Notes: a model not told the origin generated them from the sequence alone. A stretch of DNA of 64,000 nucleotides from an uncultured Vampirovibrio sp. (GCA_910583725.1 CAJTXZ010000012.1:1-64000), one strand, 5' to 3'. Shown: positions 26,238 to 36,414, numbered from the stretch's first letter. Program-made: numbers and translations.

Positions 26238-28453
26238 CTTAAAAACCCATAATCAGGCACCTTAAATTCTCTTGTGTCAATGCCGTTGTTTGCATAAGAA
26301 TCATAAAGTTTCAAAGATTTTTCTTTTGATGAATTCACAAAATCTTTATCCATATATTTTTTGTATGTATTATTTAAATCTCCTGAATAGTTGCCCAAAG
26401 TTTTAGACCATACAGCAAGAAGTTCTTTATCAGAACCCCCTGCATATGCTTTTGTTTTTGCGTCTGTTCCAGATGGCCTTATTTCAATAAATTTATCATC
26501 AAAATCAAGATATGTGCCATCCCCTGCAAATTTTACGGCTAAAAGGTTTGAAAAATCAAGCGCAGGGAAGGTTTCAGCCAAAATTTCTTTTGCATTTTGA
26601 AGTGTAATTTTACCTTCTTCAAGAGCTATCGCAATAGCAAGATAGAATAAATCATTCTTTGTCCTCAAAGCCTCGCCTGAAAGCTTTGCAGCCTTTAGTT
26701 TTTCAATATCGGGCTCTGATTCATTGTAATATGATATATCATCCCTCACATCAAATCTGGCCTTGATTTTATTCTCATCATAAACATTCACAAGGTGTTT
26801 CCACAGTGGAATATTTAGGCTTGCAATAAGCCCGGACGCTGCTATAATAGCCTCTGTTGCGCTCTTTTCCCTCATTGCAAGAGCACACCTGCCATTGATG
26901 GATTTAATTATACCATTGGAGCCTATTATCATTCCGCCGGATTCTTCTCCGCCAAATATCATCCTGGGGCCGCCCGAAACAGCACTGCCAAGTTCAATCT
27001 TGTTTTTAAATATATCTTCAACAACGATATTATCGACACCCTTTTCAAGCTGGAATTCTATTTTTTTAATGGTATTTGCTATCTCCTTAAACCCTACAGG
27101 CGTGTTAATTATCTTAATACCGTTATTCTTCGCCCACTCATCCCAGCTTTTAGAGCTTGCTGTTGTCTTAACTATAAACCTTGCGTGTTTGTCAAATTCA
27201 CCTGCCTCTTTAAGCTGTTTTGCCCAGAAATCCATTATCATTAAAAACGCCTGGTTTGCGCTGAATATACAAAGAATTCTGTCATCATCAAGTTCTGCAA
27301 TATCAACTCCTACCTTAATTACAGCCTCTTTATTAGCCTTATCTTCAACCTGCACAACGCTTAATCTGTCATGGTCAGGGTCCGTTACAAGACAAACTGT
27401 GCCAATCGGGTAATTTGCAAGCTTTTTGTCATAATGAAGTGAATCTATCACAGGAAAATAAGGTTTCCCCTCCTTATCCTTCGCTACAACCGTAATATCA
27501 AGCGACCAGTCATAAAATGCGCCGTTTTTAATATCCTTTCCGATAGAATGGAAAAATGGGTCTTCTTCTGTGTTTAGCCAGTCATAGGTATTTGAAATAT
27601 TAAGTTTTGTTAATATTTTTGATAATGTATTATATGCAGCCCCGCCAACCGCATCAATCACAATCTTTTTGTCAAAATTTCTTATCTTATTTAAAATTCT
27701 GTCATTTGCAACGTTTGACCTTAGATATTCAACGTATAAATCAATGCCGTTATTTAGCCTCTCCATCGCCTTTTCATCAATCAAAGCATCATCTGATGCT
27801 GAAAATTCAATCTTGTATTCACCCTCTTTTTCGGCCGTGTCTAAAATTTTTTCAATCTTATTCACAAATTCAAGACTTTCATTTGGCAAAAACTGCGACC
27901 CCTGGTTATTAAGGTCTTTTGTTGCATTCTTAACACTTATTCCATGAGAGCTTGTAATGTATTCTGCCCCAACCAAATCAAGCTTAAACGCTAAAAATGA
28001 AGCAAGCCATATAGGAATAGTCTGTCTTTTAGTGGGCACAAGTGTTTTAATGCCAAGCGCCGCTTGAATTCTTGCTATTATATCAAGATATGTTTTACTG
28101 TTGTATCGAACTTCGCACCCTGCAAGCTTTACAAGCTCTTTATCAGGATGCTTTTCTTTTAAAACAAGCGCCTTTGCAAGCGTTGCAAGAGTAATTCCTA
28201 TAGTATTAATCGGAAACCTTGTGTCATGCGGATATATTATGTTTTGAGGCCCCCTTATTCCTGCCGTTGAAACAAGTGCCTCCTTTTTATATCCCTCAAA
28301 CCACTTCCATAAATCAAGCTTATGAACTAAATCCTTTGTCAGCCTGAATGCAAACTTGTCTTTATTTGTATAATCAAAAACTTTATCATTCTTCACAAAT
28401 TCGGGCGTATTCTTTTCAACACCTTCATATAAAAGCTTCTCTAAATTTTCCAT
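26234..28453 (-). CDS. Large alpha-D-phosphohexomutase (phosphoglucomutase/phosphomannomutase type)
   Basis: 739 residues from ATG 28453. Four family motifs in order: the active-site serine loop as TSSHGIS (usual form TASHNP), the metal loop as DPDHDR (usual form DGDGDR), the sugar loop GGEESGG, and the phosphate loop RPSGTDAKTKAY. It interconverts hexose-1- and hexose-6-phosphates. It is clearly longer than the common 450-580 residues and two loops deviate, so the exact substrate is open. Followed by a co-translated exported protein. Confidence 0.88.
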   Translation of the reverse strand: MENLEKLLYEGVEKNTPEFVKNDKVFDYTNKDKFAFRLTKDLVHKLDLWKWFEGYKKEALVSTAGIRGPQNIIYPHDTRFPINTIGITLATLAKALVLKEKHPDKELVKLAGCEVRYNSKTYLDIIARIQAALGIKTLVPTKRQTIPIWLASFLAFKLDLVGAEYITSSHGISVKNATKDLNNQGSQFLPNESLEFVNKIEKILDTAEKEGEYKIEFSASDDALIDEKAMERLNNGIDLYVEYLRSNVANDRILNKIRNFDKKIVIDAVGGAAYNTLSKILTKLNISNTYDWLNTEEDPFFHSIGKDIKNGAFYDWSLDITVVAKDKEGKPYFPVIDSLHYDKKLANYPIGTVCLVTDPDHDRLSVVQVEDKANKEAVIKVGVDIAELDDDRILCIFSANQAFLMIMDFWAKQLKEAGEFDKHARFIVKTTASSKSWDEWAKNNGIKIINTPVGFKEIANTIKKIEFQLEKGVDNIVVEDIFKNKIELGSAVSGGPRMIFGGEESGGMIIGSNGIIKSINGRCALAMREKSATEAIIAASGLIASLNIPLWKHLVNVYDENKIKARFDVRDDISYYNESEPDIEKLKAAKLSGEALRTKNDLFYLAIAIALEEGKITLQNAKEILAETFPALDFSNLLAVKFAGDGTYLDFDDKFIEIRPSGTDAKTKAYAGGSDKELLAVWSKTLGNYSGDLNNTYKKYMDKDFVNSSKEKSLKLYDSYANNGIDTREFKVPDYGFLR

Positions 28454-28615
28454 CAAAATTTTTCCTTCAATATGTAATTTTAAAAGTATTTTATCATAAA
28501 GAAAATATTTGTTTTACTTTTGCCTTAAAAGACGGCCTAGAAAGGTATTTTTAATTTAAAGAAGCAGCTGGTCTGCTAAATATGTATTCGACTTTTGCTG
28601 TGCAATTGATAAGAC

Positions 28616-31432
28616 TTATTTCTTATCCTCGGCCTTCTCGCTCAACATCTTTTTGCCGGTTATTTTTGCCATAAGCCTGTAATAAGCCCCCACTGGGCCT
28701 TTCTTTTCCATATGTTTCCTTTCATACTCGTCAATCGCCTCCCTTGATTTCATTTTGCGCAAAGGAACACCAATTGAAGCCCTGACGCAGCTTTCATTAG
28801 TAACCTCTGTTGCAGCAGCAACAAGGGTTGCTCCTGCAAGGCTTCCAAGATAAGCTTTTTCAAATGTATGGTTAAATAAATTCATAAAGAACTGGTTTAA
28901 TACAAAGTTTGAAACCTTATGCGCTGTGCGCTCTTTGGTCACTTCAGCAGCCTTTTGCGTATTCTCACCGTTTGATTGTATCAAAACTTCATTTCTAAAG
29001 TCATTAATGAAGAAATAGCTTGTAATAAGGGTTACAAATGTTCTTGAAACAGAAGCCAGAGAACTTTGCGGATAGCTTGGTGTCGTATCTGTATTTAAAA
29101 CCTTTGTATTAACATCATTTATTAAATAATCAGAGAATTTTTCTTTGCTTATTTTTCCGTTTTTATACTTTTGGAACATAACCGAACAATCTCTGTATAA
29201 TTCTCCTAAATCAGGCACTTCATATGCACTTTTTGCCTTTTCTTCCTTACCCACTAAAAGTGGTTTTATTGGTTTGGATGGCAGCTTTATCAGGTTTTTA
29301 AGTGCATTAAAAGGATAAGTTATAGCATCAATTAAAACCTTCCTTCTTCTGTTCTTTATGTGGCCGAAATTAAATACAGCCTCCTGCATTGTATAATATT
29401 CATCCCCGGTGTCGCTTTTTGCGTTGTTTAACTCCAGTTTAAAATCAATTGTGTTGAACCTTTGCCTGATTTCGCCATCAAGGTTTTTATTTATTGCATA
29501 ATTGATTTCATTATCAATATCATCTGTCCTATTGAAGCCTTCCATGTTATCAAGATATTTGCCAATGCTTTCTTTGGCACTTCTTTGATATGCATTGTTA
29601 AATATCTCATTATTTTTATCAATATGAATAACGCCGTCTTTAGCTGATTTTAAGAGCTCTTCCGCTTCGCTTTTTGTGAATCTGACATTTATTATTCTTT
29701 CATAGGCATCTTTTATAGAGTCCATTCTGCTGTCATTAAAGCCCTCAAGGAATTTTCTTAAGTCCTTTTCATCCACAATCAAATTCTTCTTCGTAAGTTT
29801 TTTGTATCCGGCAATAACGCTGTCATTGAATTTTACAACAGCATTATTAAAACTGCCCTTTCTTTTCATCAGTAAATAATAGCCTATATCAAAAGCAAGT
29901 GCCGCAAGTGCTGCAATACCCACCCTCTTTAAAGTAACAGGATTCTTATCCTTTTTATTATCAATAGCGCTCTCTTGTGCTTTATTTGTTATATTTTTGC
30001 TATTTGCTGCAGATTCTGCACTGTGTTTAATGGCCATCTGAATTCCAAATGATGGTTTAAAGGGCTTAAATACTTTTTTACTTTCATCGTTCAAAAACGC
30101 TTCACTCAAGGAATTCCCGGTCTGTCCTAAAATATTACCAACGTTTTCTTGAATATCTGAAATTCCTGCCTGATTGAGTGCCAAAAAGGCTTGCTGCTGC
30201 GATATTTGACCGGTTTGTTTAAAAGCGGGCAATGTACCTCCTGCAATTTTTGTACCGCCCTGCAAAATCTGTCCTCCGGCATTTTGCGCATTAGCCTTAC
30301 TATCCCCTTGCCCTTGCACTGCGCTGTTTGCCGCTCCATCTTTTGTTGTACTGTTTAAAACTTCTTCTTTGCCTTTTTTAAAACGTGCAAATAATCCGTT
30401 TTTTCTTCTTTTTGCGCGTTTTTCATTATATTTCTTTGCGCCCTCCGGGCTTAATGGCGTAAGCGGCGTGCCTGTTATCACCCTTGTTATAACCTCTGCA
30501 AATAAAGCAGAGCCTGCCAGTGCAGCACAAGCAAAGCTTTTACTTTTATTAATATAGCTTGAAAATGCTCCAAGTATAGAATAGGACATAAGTGCATTGA
30601 TTCCTATCCTTGCAAGTTCCCTGTTTCTGCGTTTCTTTTCTGCTTTTTTGGCTTCTTCCTTATTATTCTTTTCATACATTACAAGGTTATAAAAATCCAT
30701 TCCCGCAGCAACTGATGAAACTGCGCCCGTTGCAAGCCTGTTTGACGCCCTTTCATCCTTTGTATTATAATTCCCCACAGGCTTTCCCGCCGGAATGTTT
30801 AAAATTTTACTTCTTAATTTATATGGTTCATCCTTGTATTCTGCAAAGCCTTTAATCTTGTAAAATAGCTCCATTGCCTGCTTTTCGGTGCTTCTTTTTT
30901 GAAGAACCCCAAGGTTTGATAAGCCTTTAACAACACCTGTATCCTTTATAAAAGGAATTTTTTCTAACCCCTTGACACACGCACCCAATATATCTACGGG
31001 AAGCTTTGCAACATCCGATAAACCCCTTAAAATCTTCCCTGTGAGGTTTTTTTCATGGATTGTGAGTGTGTCATTATTAACCTCTATAAATTTTGAGGCT
31101 TCTTCCCCTTTAATTTTTTGAAAATCTTCTATAAAGCCCCTGACAAAGCCTTTCCCTATATAACCATCCAGCTGCTGTTCAAAGCTTTTAAAATTTTTAA
31201 TTACAATATCCTGATTTGCACTTTTTCTAAACGCACTCCCTGCTAAAGACCCAACAGAAGAAGCAATGCCGCCTGTATTTAACCCCTGAAAGCTGATAGA
31301 TTTATCCAAAATCCGGTTAAAATTGTTTCCGGACACCTTGGACATATATAAGGAAGAGCCCGCTTTAGAGTCTTTCGCGCTTCGAAAGGCACTCTTCTGC
31401 CTGCAATCGTTATCTATCAAACCTAATTTCAT
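28616..31432 (-). CDS. Large membrane-associated hypothetical protein, 938 residues
   Basis: The start at 31432 (MKLGLIDND) is chosen because GGGGAAG lies just upstream; the frame is open to 31489. An N-terminal ISFQGL motif follows about 40 residues in. Short hydrophobic stretches (about LARIGINALMSYSILGAFSSY, then ACAALAGSALFAEVITRVITG in the first half; VGIAALAALAFDIGYYLLM in the middle; a further Ala-rich segment near the end) alternate with Lys-rich and Gln/Gly-rich linkers. The end is basic. No catalytic motif and no family I can name. Confidence 0.7.
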   Translation of the reverse strand: MKLGLIDNDCRQKSAFRSAKDSKAGSSLYMSKVSGNNFNRILDKSISFQGLNTGGIASSVGSLAGSAFRKSANQDIVIKNFKSFEQQLDGYIGKGFVRGFIEDFQKIKGEEASKFIEVNNDTLTIHEKNLTGKILRGLSDVAKLPVDILGACVKGLEKIPFIKDTGVVKGLSNLGVLQKRSTEKQAMELFYKIKGFAEYKDEPYKLRSKILNIPAGKPVGNYNTKDERASNRLATGAVSSVAAGMDFYNLVMYEKNNKEEAKKAEKKRRNRELARIGINALMSYSILGAFSSYINKSKSFACAALAGSALFAEVITRVITGTPLTPLSPEGAKKYNEKRAKRRKNGLFARFKKGKEEVLNSTTKDGAANSAVQGQGDSKANAQNAGGQILQGGTKIAGGTLPAFKQTGQISQQQAFLALNQAGISDIQENVGNILGQTGNSLSEAFLNDESKKVFKPFKPSFGIQMAIKHSAESAANSKNITNKAQESAIDNKKDKNPVTLKRVGIAALAALAFDIGYYLLMKRKGSFNNAVVKFNDSVIAGYKKLTKKNLIVDEKDLRKFLEGFNDSRMDSIKDAYERIINVRFTKSEAEELLKSAKDGVIHIDKNNEIFNNAYQRSAKESIGKYLDNMEGFNRTDDIDNEINYAINKNLDGEIRQRFNTIDFKLELNNAKSDTGDEYYTMQEAVFNFGHIKNRRRKVLIDAITYPFNALKNLIKLPSKPIKPLLVGKEEKAKSAYEVPDLGELYRDCSVMFQKYKNGKISKEKFSDYLINDVNTKVLNTDTTPSYPQSSLASVSRTFVTLITSYFFINDFRNEVLIQSNGENTQKAAEVTKERTAHKVSNFVLNQFFMNLFNHTFEKAYLGSLAGATLVAAATEVTNESCVRASIGVPLRKMKSREAIDEYERKHMEKKGPVGAYYRLMAKITGKKMLSEKAEDKK

Positions 31433-31579
31433 GCTTCCCCTATTGTACCACGCTAAAAAGTCATGCCCCTGCCGTATAATACAAAACATGTAAACAAAAT
31501 TTTTTGCTAAATTTGTATAGTTTTTTGTATTTTTGTAAACATATTTGTCTAAAACATAAAAATACCTTATTCTGTAAGT

Positions 31580-33184
31580 ATGTTAATCACTGGAAAAATA
31601 GCCATCATAGACGATGAAGAAATGGTAACAAAAACCCTTAAAACCCTTCTTAAAATTGAGGGCTTTTCAAATGTTGATACCTTTAACAACCCCAATCTTG
31701 CACTTGAAGGTATCAGAAATAATTCCTATGATTTAATAATTTCAGATTTTATTATGCCGGATATGAATGGCATTGAGTTTTTATCAAAAGCAAAAGAAAT
31801 CCAGCCCGATACTACCCAAATTCTCCTAACGGGCTATGCAGACAAGGAAAATGCAATAAGGGCAATAAATGAGGTTGGAATCTTTAAATATATTGAAAAA
31901 CCCTGGAATAACAGTGATATTATAATTAACATTAAAAACGGCATAGAAAGAACAAGGCTTAAAGCCCAATTAAAAAATAAAATTGACGAGCTTGAAATTG
32001 CAAACCGCAAACTTGAAGAATACTCTAAAACTCTGGAAAAAAAGGTAGAGGATAGAACAAAAAGTCTTAACATTCTTAACATAAAATTAAACACAATAAT
32101 TGAAAACCTCGCTGACGGGCTTGTTGTGTTTAATGCAAATAATGTAATATTGCAGGCGAATTCCACCGCAAAAAAACTGTTTTGCGAAGCTGAAAATTCA
32201 ATTATAGGCAAGAATTTCTTTGAGCTCATTATTAATGAGAAAAATCAGAAAATTACAAAAAACGACAAAATCCTTAGAGATTTCAGCATCATAGACTATA
32301 ATCAAAACAAAAAAATTCCAGTTGAAATAAGCCTTGCAAACATAGATGTAGATAGTGAAAACCTTTGTGTGGCGCTGGTTAGAGACATAACTTTCCAAAA
32401 AGAAAACGAAAGACTTAGGGACGATTTTATTGCAACCCTAACCCATGACCTTAGAACGCCGCTTCTTGCCTCAATTAATGCGCTTGACTTTGCCCTGAAT
32501 GGCGAACTTGGTGCCATAAACGGCGAACTTAATGAACTTTTATCCGTTATGAAAAAAAGCTCCGAAGATATGCTGGGCCTTGTAAACGCCCTGCTTGAGG
32601 TGTATAGATATGAATCAGGCAAATTATTCCTCTCTAAAACGCATTTTTGCCTGAATGAGCTCATTGAAGAATGCACAAAAAAATTGGAGCCTCTTTTAAA
32701 GGAAGATAATTTGGGTTTTGAAATTTTTGCACCCGAATATGTTCTTATAGAGCCTGTTTCAGGCATGATACATACAGAAAACGCTATGACGGCTGATTCT
32801 GCCGCTGAAATCCTGATAAATGCCGATAAAAATGAGCTTAGAAGGGTGATTACAAACCTTTTGGGCAATGCCGTAAAGCACAGTAAAAAAGACGGCAAAA
32901 TACAGATAAAGACTGCGTATGACCTTTCAAAAAAGGCGCTAAGGGTTGATATTATTGACTTTGGCGAAGGCCTTAATAAGGAAGATATAGAAAAATTATT
33001 CAAAAGATTTTCACAGGGCACAAGCAAAAAACGTTCTGCCTCAACGGGTTTGGGCCTTTATCTTTCACGGCAGATAATAGAAGCACACGGCGGAAAAATC
33101 TTTGCAGACGGCAAACCCGGTGAAGGCTGCACTTTTAGCTTTATTCTAAATAATTCAGTCATCGAAAATCAGGCGGTTTTATGA
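31580..33184 (+). CDS. Receiver-PAS-histidine kinase
   Basis: 534 residues. Receiver domain 1-120 with Asp11/Asp12, phosphoacceptor Asp56 (ISDFIMPDMNG), Thr84 and Lys107. A coiled linker (about 125-165), a PAS-like domain (about 170-270, ADGLVVFNANNVILQANS), HisKA with His289 (FIATLTHDLRTP), and a HATPase (NLLGNAVKHS, DFGEGL, STGLGLYLSRQII). No membrane segment, so a soluble relay kinase. Its stop overlaps the next gene by ATGA. Confidence 0.92.
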   Translation: MLITGKIAIIDDEEMVTKTLKTLLKIEGFSNVDTFNNPNLALEGIRNNSYDLIISDFIMPDMNGIEFLSKAKEIQPDTTQILLTGYADKENAIRAINEVGIFKYIEKPWNNSDIIINIKNGIERTRLKAQLKNKIDELEIANRKLEEYSKTLEKKVEDRTKSLNILNIKLNTIIENLADGLVVFNANNVILQANSTAKKLFCEAENSIIGKNFFELIINEKNQKITKNDKILRDFSIIDYNQNKKIPVEISLANIDVDSENLCVALVRDITFQKENERLRDDFIATLTHDLRTPLLASINALDFALNGELGAINGELNELLSVMKKSSEDMLGLVNALLEVYRYESGKLFLSKTHFCLNELIEECTKKLEPLLKEDNLGFEIFAPEYVLIEPVSGMIHTENAMTADSAAEILINADKNELRRVITNLLGNAVKHSKKDGKIQIKTAYDLSKKALRVDIIDFGEGLNKEDIEKLFKRFSQGTSKKRSASTGLGLYLSRQIIEAHGGKIFADGKPGEGCTFSFILNNSVIENQAVL

Positions 33185-33864
33185 TAAACACTACGGCTCA
33201 AAACGTTGATACCATTAAAATACTCCTTGTTGAAGACCATATTATGGCAAGAATGGGCACAGCCCTTTTTATCAAGAATAATCCCGATTTCACCCTTGTG
33301 GGACAGGCTGAAGACGGCCTTATGGCTGTGGACTTAGCTAAAAGACTAAAACCTGATGTAATCCTTATGGATATTGGCCTTCCAAAGATTGACGGCATTG
33401 AGGCCACAAAAAAAATCAAGCAAAACGGCTCTGATTCTGCAATTTTAATGCTCACATCAAGAGAGGCTGAGGAAGATGTTTTTGCCGCCCTGAATGCCGG
33501 CGCTGACGGGTATATAATGAAGGGCTCAAACCTCGAAAGCCTGACTAACGCTATAAAATCAGTCAATCAAAAGGCAGGCTGGCTTGATCCTATGATTGCC
33601 CGAATCGTCCTTGGCAGTATCCAAAACAGTGCTTTGCCGGTGTCAAGAAAAGAAAAGGGTGAAAATAACGTCTATGGCCTTACAAAAAAGGAACTTGAGG
33701 TGCTTTCCCTGATTTCTGACGGCCTTTCAAACCAGGAAATTTCCCAAAAACTTGTTGTCTCAATATCAACCACAAAAGCCCATGTCCACAGCATTTTGCA
33801 GAAACTATACTTAAAAGACAGGACAAAGGCTGCAATTAAAGCCCTAAAAGAAGGCCTCATATAA
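33181..33864 (+). CDS. NarL/LuxR-type response regulator
   Basis: 227 residues. Receiver with Asp64 (ILMDIGLPKIDG) and Lys114; LuxR-type helix-turn-helix at about 165-227 (LTKKELEVLSLISDGLSNQE, STTKAHVHSILQKL). Probable output partner of the overlapping kinase. The next gene starts right after its stop codon, so the three form one operon. Confidence 0.94.
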   Translation: MINTTAQNVDTIKILLVEDHIMARMGTALFIKNNPDFTLVGQAEDGLMAVDLAKRLKPDVILMDIGLPKIDGIEATKKIKQNGSDSAILMLTSREAEEDVFAALNAGADGYIMKGSNLESLTNAIKSVNQKAGWLDPMIARIVLGSIQNSALPVSRKEKGENNVYGLTKKELEVLSLISDGLSNQEISQKLVVSISTTKAHVHSILQKLYLKDRTKAAIKALKEGLI

Positions 33865-34923
33865 ATGCTTACCCTCTTTTCACGCCCAAACAAGCTGCTA
33901 TTCTTGCTTTTTGCATTTTTATTAACCGCAAAAACCGCTCAGGCTCTTGATTTACCGTTCGGTCTGCATTTTGATGCCCCATGGAGCGAGGCTTATAAGC
34001 AAAAAAAGCTCCAAAAGCAGCAGGAAAAAGAGGTTGAGCCTATGGTGCAAACCGTTGAGGAATGGATGGAAAGGGCCACGGACATTAAAATGCAGCACAG
34101 GGAAGTTGAGCCATACAAGGAAGAAGTGAATGCAAAGCTCCTTGAAAAGGCTGATTGGCCTGTGTTTTTCGAGAAATATAATAACCGCCCCGGCTCAAGG
34201 GAATTTAATTTAGAAAAATTGCAAAAAAATAAAAACGCCCGCTCTGAGGGCGTTATAAGCCCAAACTTTAAGCTAATGACCTACACAGAGTGCTATTACC
34301 ACCCCTCAAGCCAGCAAACCTCTTCTGCCTTCTTCATTTACCCCCTTGATACCTCAAAAGGCAAGAAACAAAGGGTTTTAGAGGCTAATGTATTTGGCGG
34401 CGCAAAGAAAACACCCCTTATATCCTCTACCCATGAGGCTTTGAAGCAATATTTATTTTCATCATTCACAATCGTCGATTGGTCAAAAGACAGTCGGGCT
34501 GTGCTTTTAAAGGAAAAAGTTGGCTCTTCTGTTGAGGGTATTTACCAAACCTATATCTGGGTTTATTTTTTGGAGGAAGATTCTTTTGATGATGATTTTG
34601 GCAGCGCATTTAGTGCTTTAAGTGCGTACGGCAAGCGTTTTGATGGTTTGAATGAAACCATAAAACAGTACTGGTATTCAAAAAATAAACTAAATTTGAA
34701 CCACTACAGGTGGGATATTAAGCCCCTGGGGTTTCTTGCAAGCAATGAAAACATAGTGATATCAAGCGCTTACACCTATGATGAAAAAAATAAAGAACAC
34801 ATTTTTCTTGGCAGCTGGAGTTTAGATATCACAACCGGCGAAATGGCCATCCTGTCTGAATCCGCGGCCGACAGCTTTGAAATTTCAACAAACGGCATTG
34901 TATTAATAAAAAGGTTACCCTAA
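33865..34923 (+). CDS. Exported hypothetical protein, 352 residues
   Basis: ATG 33865 abuts the response-regulator stop. Signal peptide at 1-28 (LLFLLFAFLLTAKTAQA), then a Lys/Glu-rich coiled region and a longer mixed domain (IVDWSKDSRAVLLKEKVGSS, WSLDITTGEMAILSE) that has some beta-propeller-like repeats by eye. Function unknown; being in the two-component operon suggests it is a sensed or regulated envelope protein. A minus-strand terminator lies inside its coding sequence at 34222-34254. Confidence 0.75.
   Translation: MLTLFSRPNKLLFLLFAFLLTAKTAQALDLPFGLHFDAPWSEAYKQKKLQKQQEKEVEPMVQTVEEWMERATDIKMQHREVEPYKEEVNAKLLEKADWPVFFEKYNNRPGSREFNLEKLQKNKNARSEGVISPNFKLMTYTECYYHPSSQQTSSAFFIYPLDTSKGKKQRVLEANVFGGAKKTPLISSTHEALKQYLFSSFTIVDWSKDSRAVLLKEKVGSSVEGIYQTYIWVYFLEEDSFDDDFGSAFSALSAYGKRFDGLNETIKQYWYSKNKLNLNHYRWDIKPLGFLASNENIVISSAYTYDEKNKEHIFLGSWSLDITTGEMAILSESAADSFEISTNGIVLIKRLP
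34222..34254 (-). terminator. Minus-strand terminator inside a plus-strand gene
   Basis: Stem AACGCCC (34234-34240) with GGGCGTT (34248-34254), followed on the minus strand by a T-rich tail (plus-strand A run from 34222). The T tract only fits minus-strand transcription, which would come from the gene-free region or the glycine-rich gene to the right. Confidence 0.55.
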
Positions 34924-36002
34924 AAACCTTATCTGGTGCGCATTTTACGGCACTTGTATGAAATTTCAGCATGGGTATATTTGTGGTTTAATAAACTCTG
35001 AAGCCGTAACCCCCTTATTTATATGGATATGGCGCGAATAAAACATTTAATGACCGGGTGTAAAACAACATATAAACACCAAAATTTTTCCACCGGTTCG
35101 AGTTTTTATAATGATGCTAAAAACGTATAAATTTAGCGTAAAATGTAGACTATGCCTGCATTTCAAGGCATTTTACACTTCCTGTGCTCAAAGCTTAATA
35201 CCCTAAAGTAAGCTTGGGCACGCAATTGTAACCAAATATCCCTGCGTGCAATTTTTAATAAAGGCTCTTAAACCCTTGTTATACATGCTTTTCTGTCAAT
35301 TTCGCAATTCTCATATTAGCATTTTTTCTCTTCCTGATACTCTGCAACTCTAATAATCCTTACCCTGTCTCATTTTCAGCTGGTTTATTGCGTTAAAAAT
35401 CTTTATCTATGGCACTTTTACCATTTTAATGCCATATAAACCCTTGCCTAATCATTATTTAACCCTATTTTCTATCCAAAATACCCTAAAACTCTTTCTC
35501 TTCAAGTATTTTAAGCGTGCCTAACCGTATAAAACCCTGTCTCTGTGTTTTTATTACCCTATATAAAATTGTTGCATGTCTTTTGCGTCTAAATCAATCC
35601 TCTTAAAACCCTTGCCCTGTCATTATTAGAGCCCATATGGCTCCGTAAAACACTATTTATGACAGCAATATCCAAAAATCAAAACCCTGAAATCATCTAT
35701 TTCAGCCATACCAGGCCGTTATTTATACCTCATAATGCCATATGTCAAGCATTCTAAAGCTTTTTCCCCTTTAAAAAAATAAATACCCCCTTCTTGTACT
35801 CTTTGGCTATTTGCACGTACAAGCCTAAAAAAAGCCGTAGTATATTAAGTTTACGTAATAAAATAATCAAATCTTGTGTAAAGAAATATTACATTGCTTC
35901 TTAAAACCCTTGTTAAATCTTTATTTTGCCATGACCAATCTCTATAAACCCCTTTAATTATCGCAAAATTTCTCCCTTATCTTCCTAAAATCCTTATATA
36001 TC
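34924..36002. other. Gene-free stretch with scattered degenerate motif
   Basis: No supported gene. Read on the minus strand a motif like CAAGGGTTTTAAG recurs every 25-80 bases (plus-strand positions near 35006, 35197, 35267, 35351, 35433, 35457, 35480, 35528, 35553, 35602, 35677 and 35905). The same motif occurs at 1.8-2.5 kb. Spacing is irregular and the copies are too short and variable for a CRISPR array. Confidence 0.6.
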
Positions 36003-36042
36003 AATAAAAAAAGGGTGCTGAGGTTACAAAAAAACAGCACCC
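36003..36042 (-). terminator. Minus-strand terminator
   Basis: Stem GGGTGCTG (36013-36020) with CAGCACCC (36035-36042); on the minus strand followed by eight T. It lies downstream of the glycine-rich prepilin gene and of the small ORF at 36088. Confidence 0.8.
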
Positions 36043-36087
36043 GAAAAGTTGTTTTATTGTTTTAAAATTTTTTATAAGCCTGATACC

Positions 36088-36225
36088 CTATCTATACCTG
36101 CCTTTCCGGCCTTTCATTTTGCTTTTCGCCTTTGCATTGCACATTTTCTCCTTCTGAATTTCTTTAAAGCTCCTATTTAACAGGCTTTTTACCTTGTGAC
36201 AAATTTTACCGTCAAATTTTACCAT
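36088..36225 (-). CDS. Small very basic ORF, 45 residues
   Basis: ATG 36225 to TAG 36088. Begins MVKFDGKICHKVKSLLN and ends KMKGRKGRYR; about 40% Lys/Arg with two Cys. An internal ATG (residue 28) has a strong AGAAGGAG before it, so a 17-residue version is also possible. It lies between the glycine-rich gene and a terminator on the same strand. No family recognised; it could be a fortuitous frame. Confidence 0.35.
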   Translation of the reverse strand: MVKFDGKICHKVKSLLNRSFKEIQKEKMCNAKAKSKMKGRKGRYR

Positions 36226-36414
36226 GCCTAAAAGCCTTTATCCACGCCTATTTTACTATTTTTTCTAGCCTGAAACCCACTTATAATAGCATTTTTGCTT
36301 TTATTTTAGATTTCATTTGTCCTTAAACCCTTGCGCTGCTGTTAATATCGTTTAATAATCGTCTAAAACTCTCTATTTGTAGGCAATATGGGCTTATGGT
36401 GTGTCAAAAGGCAC

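Noticed and set aside
35080..35110. tRNA T-loop-like GGTTCGAGT
   Set aside because: No matching acceptor, D or anticodon stems around it.
34924..36400. Decayed CRISPR array
   Set aside because: The recurrent motif is only about 12 bases, variable and irregularly spaced, with no cas genes in the window.
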